Assembly: GCF_900239935.1 (NCBI RefSeq)
Contig: NZ_LT965928.1
Span: forward strand, 1,487,407 to 1,551,406
Direction: 5' to 3'
DNA from: Pseudoalteromonas carrageenovora IAM 12662
GTDB taxonomy: Bacteria > Pseudomonadota > Gammaproteobacteria > Enterobacterales > Alteromonadaceae
DNA length: 64,000 bases
The notes under the pieces were generated by a model that saw only the letters and a list, made by a program, of their open reading frames with translations, was not told the DNA's origin and did no database searches. Both the position numbers and the translations under genes were made by a program. How positions within the stretch are numbered: position 1 is the stretch's first letter; each line of letters opens with the position of its first letter. Positions 55,905 to 63,750 of this stretch are shown here, in pieces.

Positions 55905-56690
55905 TTACTCGTCTATTTTATGAAGCGCATAACCCAGTAATTCAAAATAACGGTTAAGCGCTTTATTTGCTTTATTAACATGCTGATCATTTGGGTATAT
56001 TAAATTACTGCTTTTTAAGCCACTAACCAAAAAGCTATTTTGAATAGTGCTGTGAGCATCTATACAGGCTTCAAAGCAGCGCGCTGCTAATTCCTCAGGC
56101 ATACTCATGTAATTCATGTTATGCGCTTGGTCGTGTTTTATGCACGTTTGTACAAATTCATTTGCATCTTCCCCATCAAAATCTAAAAATACGTTTTTGT
56201 AAAAATCGTTAAGCGCACTATTAAGTGGGTGCGATAAATTAGGCGTATTTGAAAGCCATAATTTTGATGCAAAACCAAAGCGAGGTTTTGCTGCAAATAA
56301 GTGCTCGCTTATATGATGATCAAATGCATGAAACCATTCGTGAGCCAATGCGCCACCGCCCGCATTTTTAGCTAAAGCAAGGGTTTGTGAAGCTGCGTTA
56401 TAATGCGCTTGTACGCCTTTTTGACCGCCATGCCCAAAGGCAAAATTAAGTTTACCGCGAAGGCCTATCGCTTTAGGCGGTAAATGGAGTATTTGTGCAA
56501 GGTCCGCTAGGGCATCGTAAATTAAATTAGCACTAATAAAACGCTCTTCTTTGGTTACCCATTTACCTACCACCATAGATCTAAATCCAAACGTGTTTCT
56601 TATATCGCTAAAATCAACTTGGTCGTCAAAGCGATAGTCTGGGCCTTGGCGAGTAAAGCCTCGCTTTAATCTATTGGGGTAATTACGCAT
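55905..56690 (-). CDS. putative zincin-fold protein (CLCA_X-like)
   Basis: The 261-residue protein has no signal peptide. The clear motif is GGGALAHEWFHAFDHHISEHLF, an HExxH zincin site, followed later by SMPEELAARCFEACIDAH with a conserved glutamate. The start RLKRGFTRQGPDYRFDDQVDFSDIRNTFGFRSMVVGKWVTKEE recalls proteins labelled CLCA_X family and the LPD1-type domains of phage and plasmid polyvalent proteins, from memory only. The cellular role is unknown. It lies 20 bases after the DTW gene on the same strand and may be co-transcribed with it. Confidence 0.7.
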   Translation of the reverse strand: MRNYPNRLKRGFTRQGPDYRFDDQVDFSDIRNTFGFRSMVVGKWVTKEERFISANLIYDALADLAQILHLPPKAIGLRGKLNFAFGHGGQKGVQAHYNAASQTLALAKNAGGGALAHEWFHAFDHHISEHLFAAKPRFGFASKLWLSNTPNLSHPLNSALNDFYKNVFLDFDGEDANEFVQTCIKHDQAHNMNYMSMPEELAARCFEACIDAHSTIQNSFLVSGLKSSNLIYPNDQHVNKANKALNRYFELLGYALHKIDE

Positions 56691-56710
56691 TAAAGTTTAT
56701 GGCACCGTAT

Positions 56711-57307
56711 TTAAGCTAAGTAACGTGCTTTTACGTGCTCAGGCATGTGTTGGGTTTGTTTTTGTATTAATTCATCTAATAAATTATAAAGTGGAGCAGG
56801 GTTTAACTGCTCTATTAAAAACAAACTATGAGCAACGGCTTCAAGTGTTGAAAGGCTATCGGCTCTAGGGGCTTTTCGAATAGCGTAGCGGCTTTTAGGT
56901 AATTGCTTAAAGCTGATTGTTTTAAACTGATTTAATAACGTAGTGAGTTGTAATATTTTGTAGGCTTTTTTCCATGTGCCATCTATCACGATTAAATGAG
57001 TGATTTTGCTTAACTCAGCGCTTTGAGCTTTATCATCTAAGTTTATAGCCTGCTCATTAGGGTAAAGTAAAACCGTTGTTTCTAAAGGCAGACTTTTTAA
57101 TATATCAAAGTCGTTATTATTTTCACCTTTGATTATTTGGCAACCACTTAGGCTTAAATTAAGTAATTTAGCGGTATTTTTTGCTATTTTTTCTTCACTG
57201 GGGTGTTGTAGAATAATAACGTTTACGTGGTTATTTACATCTTTAACTGCACTACAAATACAAGTAGAAAGTGAAAAATTACAATTATTACAAAGTGTGC
57301 GTGCCAT
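56711..57307 (-). CDS. DTW-domain tRNA-uridine aminocarboxypropyltransferase
   Basis: The protein has 198 residues. The N-terminal cysteine cluster RTLCNNCNFSLSTCICSA is a probable metal-binding knuckle. The SPOUT-like core has ILQHPSEEKIAKNTAKLL and the signature VIDGTWKKAYKI, with DGTW in place of the D-T-W of the family name, and YAIRKAPRADSLSTLEAVA. The family (TapT/YfiP, TuaA) makes acp3U in tRNA from S-adenosylmethionine. It is short compared with TapT, and the acp3U position (20a or 47) cannot be assigned. Confidence 0.9.
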   Translation of the reverse strand: MARTLCNNCNFSLSTCICSAVKDVNNHVNVIILQHPSEEKIAKNTAKLLNLSLSGCQIIKGENNNDFDILKSLPLETTVLLYPNEQAINLDDKAQSAELSKITHLIVIDGTWKKAYKILQLTTLLNQFKTISFKQLPKSRYAIRKAPRADSLSTLEAVAHSLFLIEQLNPAPLYNLLDELIQKQTQHMPEHVKARYLA

Positions 57308-57443
57308 TTAATAAACTTTTTTGCCAGTATGATCCTCATAATTATACATTTATAAGGTAATTAAGTTGGTTTTTTTTACGCATCAATATAGAGTAATAGT
57401 ATTGACATAGATTTAACACGGATTGTTTTTAAGGGCTTAAAAT

Positions 57444-57788
57444 ATGACACAAATTAGTATTGATGAATCTGCATTAGAAAGTATGGAATCGTTATTAGGT
57501 GAACAATTTCCGGATACGCTTGATTTTTGCTGTGCAGAATTTGAACGTTTAGGTACAGACGTTATGGCTACTATTGGCCAAGATAAAGAAGCGGCTATTC
57601 GCCACTCTCACAGTTTAAAGTCTAACGCTGCGCAGTTTGGCGCATCGAGCCTTGCTGAAGTTTCTCGTATTATTGAGCAAAGCTTAACTGTTGACGATTT
57701 AGCGCAAGCAACCGATGCCTCAAATAATCTGATGGAGCAAGTTAAAGGCTCTCAAGTTAAATTAAATGAGTGGTTAGCGTCTCGTTAA
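57444..57788 (+). CDS. Hpt-domain phosphotransfer protein
   Basis: This 114-residue protein is one four-helix Hpt domain. The phosphorylatable histidine lies in EAAIRHSHSLKSNAAQFGASSLAEVSRIIEQ. It should relay phosphate between a hybrid kinase and a response regulator. No kinase or regulator is nearby, so its partners are encoded elsewhere. It is monocistronic, followed by the long-form repeat copy. Confidence 0.92.
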   Translation: MTQISIDESALESMESLLGEQFPDTLDFCCAEFERLGTDVMATIGQDKEAAIRHSHSLKSNAAQFGASSLAEVSRIIEQSLTVDDLAQATDASNNLMEQVKGSQVKLNEWLASR

Positions 57789-57881
57789 AATAAGCGGCTT
57801 AAACGTGAATTTATTTCAGTATTAAGCACCTAAATTGACTAGCATTTTACGCCTTTACTAGGTTAGTCTAAATACTCACTA

Positions 57882-58189
57882 GGGCGTGCTGATCTTCCGG
57901 GATTGAATTTGCAACGAGTGTCTGGTTTTTAGGTTAGGCAGAGCCTATGCGGTGTGGTTTTTCTACATAAATCGACGATAACAACACATAAATTCCAAAC
58001 ATGCATTGCCCAGAGGGGTCTTCCTAGGGGCTATTTTTTCTTTGTTACTCAATTTTACTTATTCTTACATGAATGTAAGCCAGTAGGGTAACGCAGGAGC
58101 CGTTAGCGAGCCCACTAGGTTACACACCTCGCGTCGCGATTAAATCGCCCCTAGGTTGAACAAATTTAATTTATAAAGCTAATACGCCC
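57882..58189 (-). repeat. dispersed element, copy 5 (long form, 308 bp, reverse orientation)
   Basis: It is flanked by TA on both sides (57880-57881 and 58190-58191). The ends are GGGCGTGCTGATCTT and AAGCTAATACGCCC. Read on the minus strand it has all family blocks, including CTCCTGCGTTACCCTACTGGC of the long form. It ends 13 bases before the start of the aminotransferase gene, so that gene's promoter must lie within it or upstream of it; only the ribosome site GAGGT is outside. Confidence 0.88.
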
Positions 58190-58202
58190 TAAAGAGGTAA
58201 TA

Positions 58203-59420
58203 ATGTCTGAAATTAAAAAGAGTCACAAATTAGAAGGTGTATGTTATGACATTCGTGGGCCGGTTTTAGCGCAAGCTAAAAAAATGGAAGACGAAGGTCA
58301 AAAAGTATTAAAACTAAATATAGGTAATCCGGCCGCCTTTGGCTTTGATATGCCAGAAGATATGCACCGCGATATTATCCGCAACTTATATTCAGCCCAA
58401 GGTTACTGTGACTCTAAAGGCCTCTATTCAGCCCGTGTGGCTATTTATCAGCATTACCAACAACGTGGTTTACATAACTTAGATGTAGATAACATTTACA
58501 TTGGTAATGGCGTAAGCGAGCTTATTCAAATGATCACCCAAGCGCTATTAAATAATGGCGACGAAGTGCTTATTCCTGCACCTGACTATCCTCTTTGGAC
58601 TGCATCGGTTACGTTATCTGGTGGTAACCCAGTGCATTACTTGTGTGATGAAGAGCAAGATTGGTTTCCGGATATTGCTGATATAAAAAGTAAAATTACA
58701 TCTAAAACTAAAGCCTTAGTACTAATTAACCCTAATAATCCGACGGGTGCAGTGTATAGCGACGATTTACTTATGCAGTTAATAGATATTGCGCGTGAGC
58801 ACAAGCTGTTACTGTTAAGTGATGAGATTTACGAGAAAATTTTATACGATGGTATAACGCATACGTCTATTGGATCACTTTGCGATGATGTACCAATCAT
58901 TACTTTTAATGGCTTAGCTAAAACGTATCGTGCAGCGGGTCTTAGAATGGGCTGGATGGTTTTAAGCGGACGTACTTCGGTTATGGATGATTTACGAAAA
59001 GGCTTAGAAATACTTTCATCTATGCGTTTATGTGCCAATGTACCTGCGCAATACGCAATTCAGCAAGCGCTCGGTGGTGTGCAATCAATTGATAGCCTAA
59101 TAGACCCAGGCGGGCGTTTATACGAGCAAAGAGATATTGCTTGGCGCGGTTTAAATGCAATTGAAGGTATTAGCTGTAAAAAACCCAAAGGTGCATTGTA
59201 TGCATTTGCTAAAGTAGATACGGCCCATTTTAACGTTAAAGACGATGAAAAAATGATGTACGATTTGCTAAAAGCCGAAAAAATATTACTTGTTCACGGT
59301 AGGGCATTTAATTGGCCTGAACCTGATCACTTTAGATTAGTATTTTTACCAAGCAAAGATGACTTGTCGGATGCAATGATTAAAATGAAGCGTTTTTTTA
59401 GAGATTATCGACAAGTGTAA
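58203..59420 (+). CDS. alaA: alanine transaminase-type PLP aminotransferase (AlaA-like)
   Basis: The protein has 405 residues. It is a fold-type I class I/II aminotransferase: KVLKLNIGNPAAFGFDMPEDM, YIGNGVSELIQMITQALLNNGDEVLIPAPDYPLWTA, NPNNPTGAVYS and the PLP lysine in FNGLAKTYRAAGLRMGWMVL. E. coli AlaA, with the same N-terminal pattern (KLxxVCYDIRGPVLxxAxxMExEG), converts pyruvate and glutamate to alanine. A long-form repeat lies directly upstream. A terminator follows the stop. Confidence 0.92.
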   Translation: MSEIKKSHKLEGVCYDIRGPVLAQAKKMEDEGQKVLKLNIGNPAAFGFDMPEDMHRDIIRNLYSAQGYCDSKGLYSARVAIYQHYQQRGLHNLDVDNIYIGNGVSELIQMITQALLNNGDEVLIPAPDYPLWTASVTLSGGNPVHYLCDEEQDWFPDIADIKSKITSKTKALVLINPNNPTGAVYSDDLLMQLIDIAREHKLLLLSDEIYEKILYDGITHTSIGSLCDDVPIITFNGLAKTYRAAGLRMGWMVLSGRTSVMDDLRKGLEILSSMRLCANVPAQYAIQQALGGVQSIDSLIDPGGRLYEQRDIAWRGLNAIEGISCKKPKGALYAFAKVDTAHFNVKDDEKMMYDLLKAEKILLVHGRAFNWPEPDHFRLVFLPSKDDLSDAMIKMKRFFRDYRQV

Positions 59421-59434
59421 CTACTATAATGCAT

Positions 59435-59466
59435 AAAAAACGAGCCAAATTGAGCTCGTTTTTTAT
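59435..59466. terminator. bidirectional intrinsic terminator
   Basis: The stem AAAAAACGAGC / GCTCGTTTTTT lies between the convergent aminotransferase gene and the glycine-zipper gene. Confidence 0.87.
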
Positions 59467-59481
59467 TTATAAATATATACA

Positions 59482-59949
59482 CTAATACGCTTTATCTACA
59501 CGTACAGTGTTATCACTCAAGTAGACTAAGCGTACATTGTCGCCTCTGCTAAAACGCATTGACTGGTCTTGATCTTGAACTACCATAAACTGGTCGCCAT
59601 TTTCGACTTGTATTAACAGTTCAACAAAATTACTTTGCTGATAATGGCTTTGCTGTTGCTTATTGTGTGCAACACTTCCGCCAATAACTGAGCCTAAAAT
59701 AGTTGCCACTGTGCGCCCACTTCCGCCACCAAACTGATTCCCTATTACGCCACCTAGTAAAGCGCCGCCGAAGGTTTTCCAACCGTTGTTTTTATCTTGT
59801 ATGAGTTCTTGTTCGGTAATATTACGCACCGATTTTACATCACCAAATAAAACCTGTTGAACAGGTACAGCTTTATTTCGCTCATATTGGGCAAAAGTTG
59901 GCGCGCTCATAGTAATTAGAGCACACATTACTAATGTTATAGCTTTCAT
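59482..59949 (-). CDS. glycine-zipper 2TM-domain envelope protein
   Basis: The protein has 155 residues with a signal peptide (ITLVMCALITMSAPTFAQ). A glycine-zipper segment follows (GGALLGGVIGNQFGGGSGRTVATILGSVIGGSVA), as in SlyB/PcP/Rick-17kDa-type proteins. A C-terminal beta part has VQVENGDQF-like sequence (IQVENGDQFMVVQDQDQSMRFSRGDNVRL). The location is periplasmic or outer membrane; the function is structural or unknown. It is the last gene of the lipoprotein cluster, 55 bases after lpoB, with its own AATAGGAGGT ribosome site. Confidence 0.88.
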   Translation of the reverse strand: MKAITLVMCALITMSAPTFAQYERNKAVPVQQVLFGDVKSVRNITEQELIQDKNNGWKTFGGALLGGVIGNQFGGGSGRTVATILGSVIGGSVAHNKQQQSHYQQSNFVELLIQVENGDQFMVVQDQDQSMRFSRGDNVRLVYLSDNTVRVDKAY

Positions 59950-60004
59950 AATAACCTCCTATTGGTAGCAAGTACGGGCTTATTAGCCCGTAAAGGCTTA
60001 GTAA

Positions 60005-60622
60005 CTACCAACCAAATGTCGATTTTTCTTTCGTTTTACGAATTTCAGTTTCGTCAGCCCATTCTACAAGGCCGCTTTCCATATCCATTAAGCGCATTGT
60101 AAATTTGTAATATACGTCTGATTTGTCTGCATTTGATTTAACTATGCTCGATAAGTTTCCGTATAACATGTATTGCGCTCCAATTTGCTTACCAAAGGCA
60201 ACGGCTGTTGCTGGGTTAACAAGGGCGTCTTCGTTTTGAAAATTAAGTTGTTCACGCACTGACTCAACACGTGTCATATCTACAAAACGAAACTTACCAC
60301 TGCGAAGCATTTGCGTAGAGATTGAATCTGTGATTGATTCTGTATCAATGTGCTCGCTGGTTTTGTTTTTAATACGCTCTACAAATACAACAGGGCGCTT
60401 GTTAGCGGTCATTGTGCCAACAACCGGCGAGCTTAATAATGAGTCGGTCATTTGGCTGGCAACTTTTTGTAAATCGGTAGAGCCAAAGTTAATATCGGTT
60501 GTTTCTACAGCTTGTGCATCGCCGTAACTTACAACTGCTTTATTTGCACAGCCGCTTAATACTAACGCGCTTAAACCTACTAAAGCATAAGTAGATACTG
60601 TTTTAAATTTTGTGTTGATCAT
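60005..60622 (-). CDS. lpoB: penicillin-binding protein activator LpoB
   Basis: The protein has 205 residues. A lipobox (ALVLSGC, cysteine near 25) gives an outer-membrane lipoprotein. The C-terminal domain includes RPVVFVERIKNKTSEHIDTESITDSISTQMLRSGKFRFVD and GAQYMLYGNLSSIVK. LpoB reaches through the peptidoglycan to activate PBP1B. The proline-rich linker of enterobacterial LpoB is short here. ycfL lies 11 bases upstream, the same neighbour as in E. coli. Confidence 0.95.
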   Translation of the reverse strand: MINTKFKTVSTYALVGLSALVLSGCANKAVVSYGDAQAVETTDINFGSTDLQKVASQMTDSLLSSPVVGTMTANKRPVVFVERIKNKTSEHIDTESITDSISTQMLRSGKFRFVDMTRVESVREQLNFQNEDALVNPATAVAFGKQIGAQYMLYGNLSSIVKSNADKSDVYYKFTMRLMDMESGLVEWADETEIRKTKEKSTFGW

Positions 60623-60633
60623 TGTTGTTTCCT

Positions 60634-61059
60634 CTAATCTTTAAATTCTTGTGATTCGGTAGACACTTCTCTAACAGCTAAAGAAAACGTAACCGCATCA
60701 GAGCTTGGTGCTAAGCCCGGTAATTGAGTTTTTGCAAAACCAAATAGGGTAAGTGCTTGCCAAGGCGAGTGATTGCCTTTAATTATAAAACCGTCTTTAT
60801 CAAACCAATTAAATTGGTACTGTAAATATTGTGACTTTTTATATTGGCTAGAAAGTGTGACTACCACGTCGGTTAACTGGTTAGTTTGACGCGTTTTTAC
60901 ATCAGTAATTGCCAGCTTATTACCTAAATCTAGGTTATCAACACGCAACTGCTCATTAAAACTGTTTTTGCTTTGTTCAACTGATATTCCTGATGTAACA
61001 GGTTGGGTTGCACATGCACTTAGCATTAAGACTGCAAGTAGTGGCACTATGTATTTCAT
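60634..61059 (-). CDS. ycfL: YcfL-family lipoprotein
   Basis: The protein has 141 residues. A lipobox (AVLMLSAC, cysteine near 16) is followed by a DUF1425-like beta domain: LGNKLAITDVKTRQTNQLTDVVVTLSSQYKKSQYLQYQFNWFDKDGF. The exact role is unknown. Its constant position directly before lpoB suggests a part in cell-wall synthesis control. It is in one operon with the COG3014-type gene upstream (eight-base gap) and lpoB downstream. Confidence 0.9.
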   Translation of the reverse strand: MKYIVPLLAVLMLSACATQPVTSGISVEQSKNSFNEQLRVDNLDLGNKLAITDVKTRQTNQLTDVVVTLSSQYKKSQYLQYQFNWFDKDGFIIKGNHSPWQALTLFGFAKTQLPGLAPSSDAVTFSLAVREVSTESQEFKD

Positions 61060-61067
61060 GATGACTC

Positions 61068-62432
61068 CTAGAGTTGAACTACATGGTAGTTGAAGTAGTT
61101 ATTAATAGAGGTTAGGTAAATTAACGTTAACCTTTGCTTACTAACGGTAAAATTTATAGGCGGGTGATTGCCTATATTAACTAAGTGCTCGCCTGCGTTG
61201 ACGCTACTGCGAGCTACACTTATTTGATTAGGAAGCGTAAGCCAGCTGCGAGTATCGGCTTGCTCAGACGCTAAATTATAAATATTGGCCAGTATATTTC
61301 CTACATCACCAGCGCTGCGGGCAAGCTCTGCTCTGACTTTTTCTTTAGCGACTAGGCGCAGTACTTGACGCGCTACTTTTGCAGGTATTTGTTCTTCTAA
61401 TGTTTTTGCTGCAAGTGCTTCTATATGTACTAATGGGCTTAGCTCCAAACTTTGTGAGTCTATGTTGATATTATTTACACCACGCACGTAGGCGTTATCT
61501 TTATATACTGGCATTGCAAGGCTATAAAAACGTGCATCGCCACCGGATGTATATATTGGTAGGCGTAATTTAAACTCATCTTGTTTAGGCACTAAGCCTT
61601 GTTCAAATAGCACAACTACCTCGCCTTGATTTGCAGATATGCTTGATGCATCGCTGTAGCGCTTTTTAAATTCAGCTAAGTCTTGATCAAACCCTTGTTT
61701 TTTAGCAAGGCGCATTACATCACGCTGTAAATAAATGTTATCTGGTTGTATAGCTAGTGCTTTTTTGTAATCTATATAAGCATCGTCATATTGTTTAGCG
61801 CTTTGGTAAAGCAAAGCCGATAAGTAAAACGTATACGCATTTTGAAAGCCATTTTTAACGTCTCGTGTAACGTTACTCATACTTGGGTAGTGTTGCTGTG
61901 CTTCTTTTACTGTTGAGTCTATGTCTGTTTGGTTTTCTGCTAAAGCATCTACTTGAACTTTGTTAGCTCGACGCACTTCTACAAGTGCGCCTTCAATATC
62001 ATTTTTATAAACATAATTTAATGCTTTAAAACTATGTAACATGCTCATTTCGTAAGCGGGCGGTACATATGTAATGGCTGAGTCGTTAGTAAATAATGCA
62101 TTACTTTGCTCAAGCCCTGCACTTAACTGAACTTTTGCAGCTTCTCGCTTATTTTGCATTTGCGTATACACATTTTCAAACTTGGTTTGAGCATCTGATG
62201 GTGCGTTTGCTAAATCGTTTAAACGAGCTTGTTCTAATTGGTTAAGTAAGTAGCTGCTGTGCATCGCGCTATTTTTAGCAATGAGCGACTGTGCTTCTTC
62301 GAGATTATTATTTTCGATCGCATGTCTTACAGGTGTCATTTGAGTGGCGTAGTCGTTAAATAGGTCGTTAAAACCCATTGTGCTACAACCACTTAAAATA
62401 CAACAAAAGCTTAAAATTATACTGCGGCGCAC
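61068..62432 (-). CDS. COG3014-type TPR lipoprotein
   Basis: The protein has about 454 residues. I choose the GTG start at 62432 because it is preceded by AGAGGAG at seven bases and directly gives a compact lipoprotein signal (SIILSFCCILSGC). An ATG nine codons upstream (62459) is the alternative. Helical repeats resembling TPRs are seen in ALNYVYKNDIEGALVEVRRANKVQ and YQSAKQYDDAYIDYKKALAIQPDNIYLQRDV. A conserved LVHIEALAAKTLEEQIPAKVARQVLRLVAKEK stretch follows. The family is uncharacterised. It is first in the operon with ycfL and lpoB, so a function in envelope assembly is likely by association. Confidence 0.85.
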   Translation of the reverse strand: MRRSIILSFCCILSGCSTMGFNDLFNDYATQMTPVRHAIENNNLEEAQSLIAKNSAMHSSYLLNQLEQARLNDLANAPSDAQTKFENVYTQMQNKREAAKVQLSAGLEQSNALFTNDSAITYVPPAYEMSMLHSFKALNYVYKNDIEGALVEVRRANKVQVDALAENQTDIDSTVKEAQQHYPSMSNVTRDVKNGFQNAYTFYLSALLYQSAKQYDDAYIDYKKALAIQPDNIYLQRDVMRLAKKQGFDQDLAEFKKRYSDASSISANQGEVVVLFEQGLVPKQDEFKLRLPIYTSGGDARFYSLAMPVYKDNAYVRGVNNINIDSQSLELSPLVHIEALAAKTLEEQIPAKVARQVLRLVAKEKVRAELARSAGDVGNILANIYNLASEQADTRSWLTLPNQISVARSSVNAGEHLVNIGNHPPINFTVSKQRLTLIYLTSINNYFNYHVVQL

Positions 62433-62846
62433 TGAGCACTCCTCTAAATTTACTTTCACACATTAACATGTTTTTTTTAGTTATATGTACGAAACATTGT
62501 AAGAAATCGTAGAGTAACGTTGGTGAACAATACGTGAATTTTTATATTCAATATATTGCTTCAAGAAAATCATAAATCAATTTTTGAGTAGATAGTCGTT
62601 CTTGTTGAGTCGCACAATTACTGTAAAACAGATTTTATTAAAATATAACGTTATGCCTAGTATTGCTTACTAGGGTTATCGGTTTTGTATCAAGGTTTTA
62701 AATGTGTAACCTAATTTTGTAAAAGCACATACACTCTTTGCACCACAAGGCTAATCCTGTTTAAATGAATCAGCCAGCTGAGTTTAATGTATAAAATTAA
62801 TCGATTGCTTATATAAGGCTATTATTTTTGTTTTTAAGGAATTTTT
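62433..62846. other. intergenic region between divergent genes, no recognised feature
   Basis: These roughly 390 AT-rich bases separate the lipoprotein operon from the DMT transporter. I see no repeat copy, terminator or convincing operator. TTGCTTATATAAGGCTATTAT around 62806-62826 could provide a -10 region for the transporter gene, whose ribosome site is AAGGA. Confidence 0.45.
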
Positions 62847-63716
62847 TTGAAAGCCACTTTATATACACTTATTGCTTTAATTGCGTTTGCCGCAAATTCT
62901 TTGTTTTGCCGTATGGCGCTCGCGCAAGGTTACATAGACCCGTGGAACTTTACAATAATTCGCCTTTTAAGTGGTGCTGCCTGCCTAGGGATTATAATGG
63001 GGGTTTATAGTTACAACTTAAAACGTAAAGGTGCATTTAACCGTGAAATTTTAAACGATAGAGGGAGCTGGCGAAGCAGTATTACCCTATTAGTTTATGC
63101 GCTGAGTTTTTCAATTGCGTACGTAGAGCTTGATACTGGCACTGGTGCTCTTATTTTATTCTCAGCGGTGCAGTTAACGATGATTGGCTGGGGAATTTAT
63201 AAAAAAGAGCAATTAAGTGCATTGCAATGGGCAGCATTTATCGTGGCGTTGGGTGGTTTTGTGTATTTAATGCTGCCATCAGCCGCTGTGCCTTCAGTTT
63301 TAGGCGCATCCCTTATGGCATTAAGTGGCGTAGCGTGGGGTATTTACAGCATACGCGGTAAAGTATGTGTATCGCCGCTTCGTACTACTGGGTTTAATTT
63401 TATTAGAAGTTTAGTAGCTGTGCCTATTTTATTGCTAGTGGGTATGAGCTATATAAAAACGGTGAGCATTGAAGGAGTTTTACTAGCATGTGCGTCAGGT
63501 GCGATAGCATCAGGTGTTGGTTATAGTATTTGGTATGTAGCTATGCCGCTGCTTAAAAGTACACAAGCCGCTGTGGTGCAATTATGTGTACCGGTACTTG
63601 CAGCTGTAGCTGGGGTGCTGTTTTTGTCTGAGCAATTAACGGTTGAATTTGTAATAGCAAGCTCACTAATACTAGGTGCTGTGCTGGTCTTTATATTAAA
63701 TAAGCACAAAGCCTAG
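62847..63716 (+). CDS. DMT-superfamily (EamA) transporter
   Basis: The 289-residue protein has about ten hydrophobic helices in two EamA halves. The first begins LYTLIALIAFAANSLFCRMALAQGYIDPWNFTIIRLLSGA. The second has GASLMALSGVAWGIYSIRGK, then YSIWYVAMPLLKSTQAAVVQLCVPVLAAVAGVLFLSEQLT. The family exports amino acids and other metabolites; the substrate is unknown. The start is TTG after AAGGAATTTTT. Confidence 0.9.
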   Translation: MKATLYTLIALIAFAANSLFCRMALAQGYIDPWNFTIIRLLSGAACLGIIMGVYSYNLKRKGAFNREILNDRGSWRSSITLLVYALSFSIAYVELDTGTGALILFSAVQLTMIGWGIYKKEQLSALQWAAFIVALGGFVYLMLPSAAVPSVLGASLMALSGVAWGIYSIRGKVCVSPLRTTGFNFIRSLVAVPILLLVGMSYIKTVSIEGVLLACASGAIASGVGYSIWYVAMPLLKSTQAAVVQLCVPVLAAVAGVLFLSEQLTVEFVIASSLILGAVLVFILNKHKA

Positions 63717-63723
63717 TGATTAA

Positions 63724-63750
63724 GTAAACCCGCATTATGGCGGGCTTACG
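63724..63750. terminator. imperfect hairpin between convergent genes
   Basis: GTAAACCCGC and GCGGGCTTAC form an imperfect stem around ATTATG. The T-run is missing on both sides, so this is a weak terminator candidate. Confidence 0.45.
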
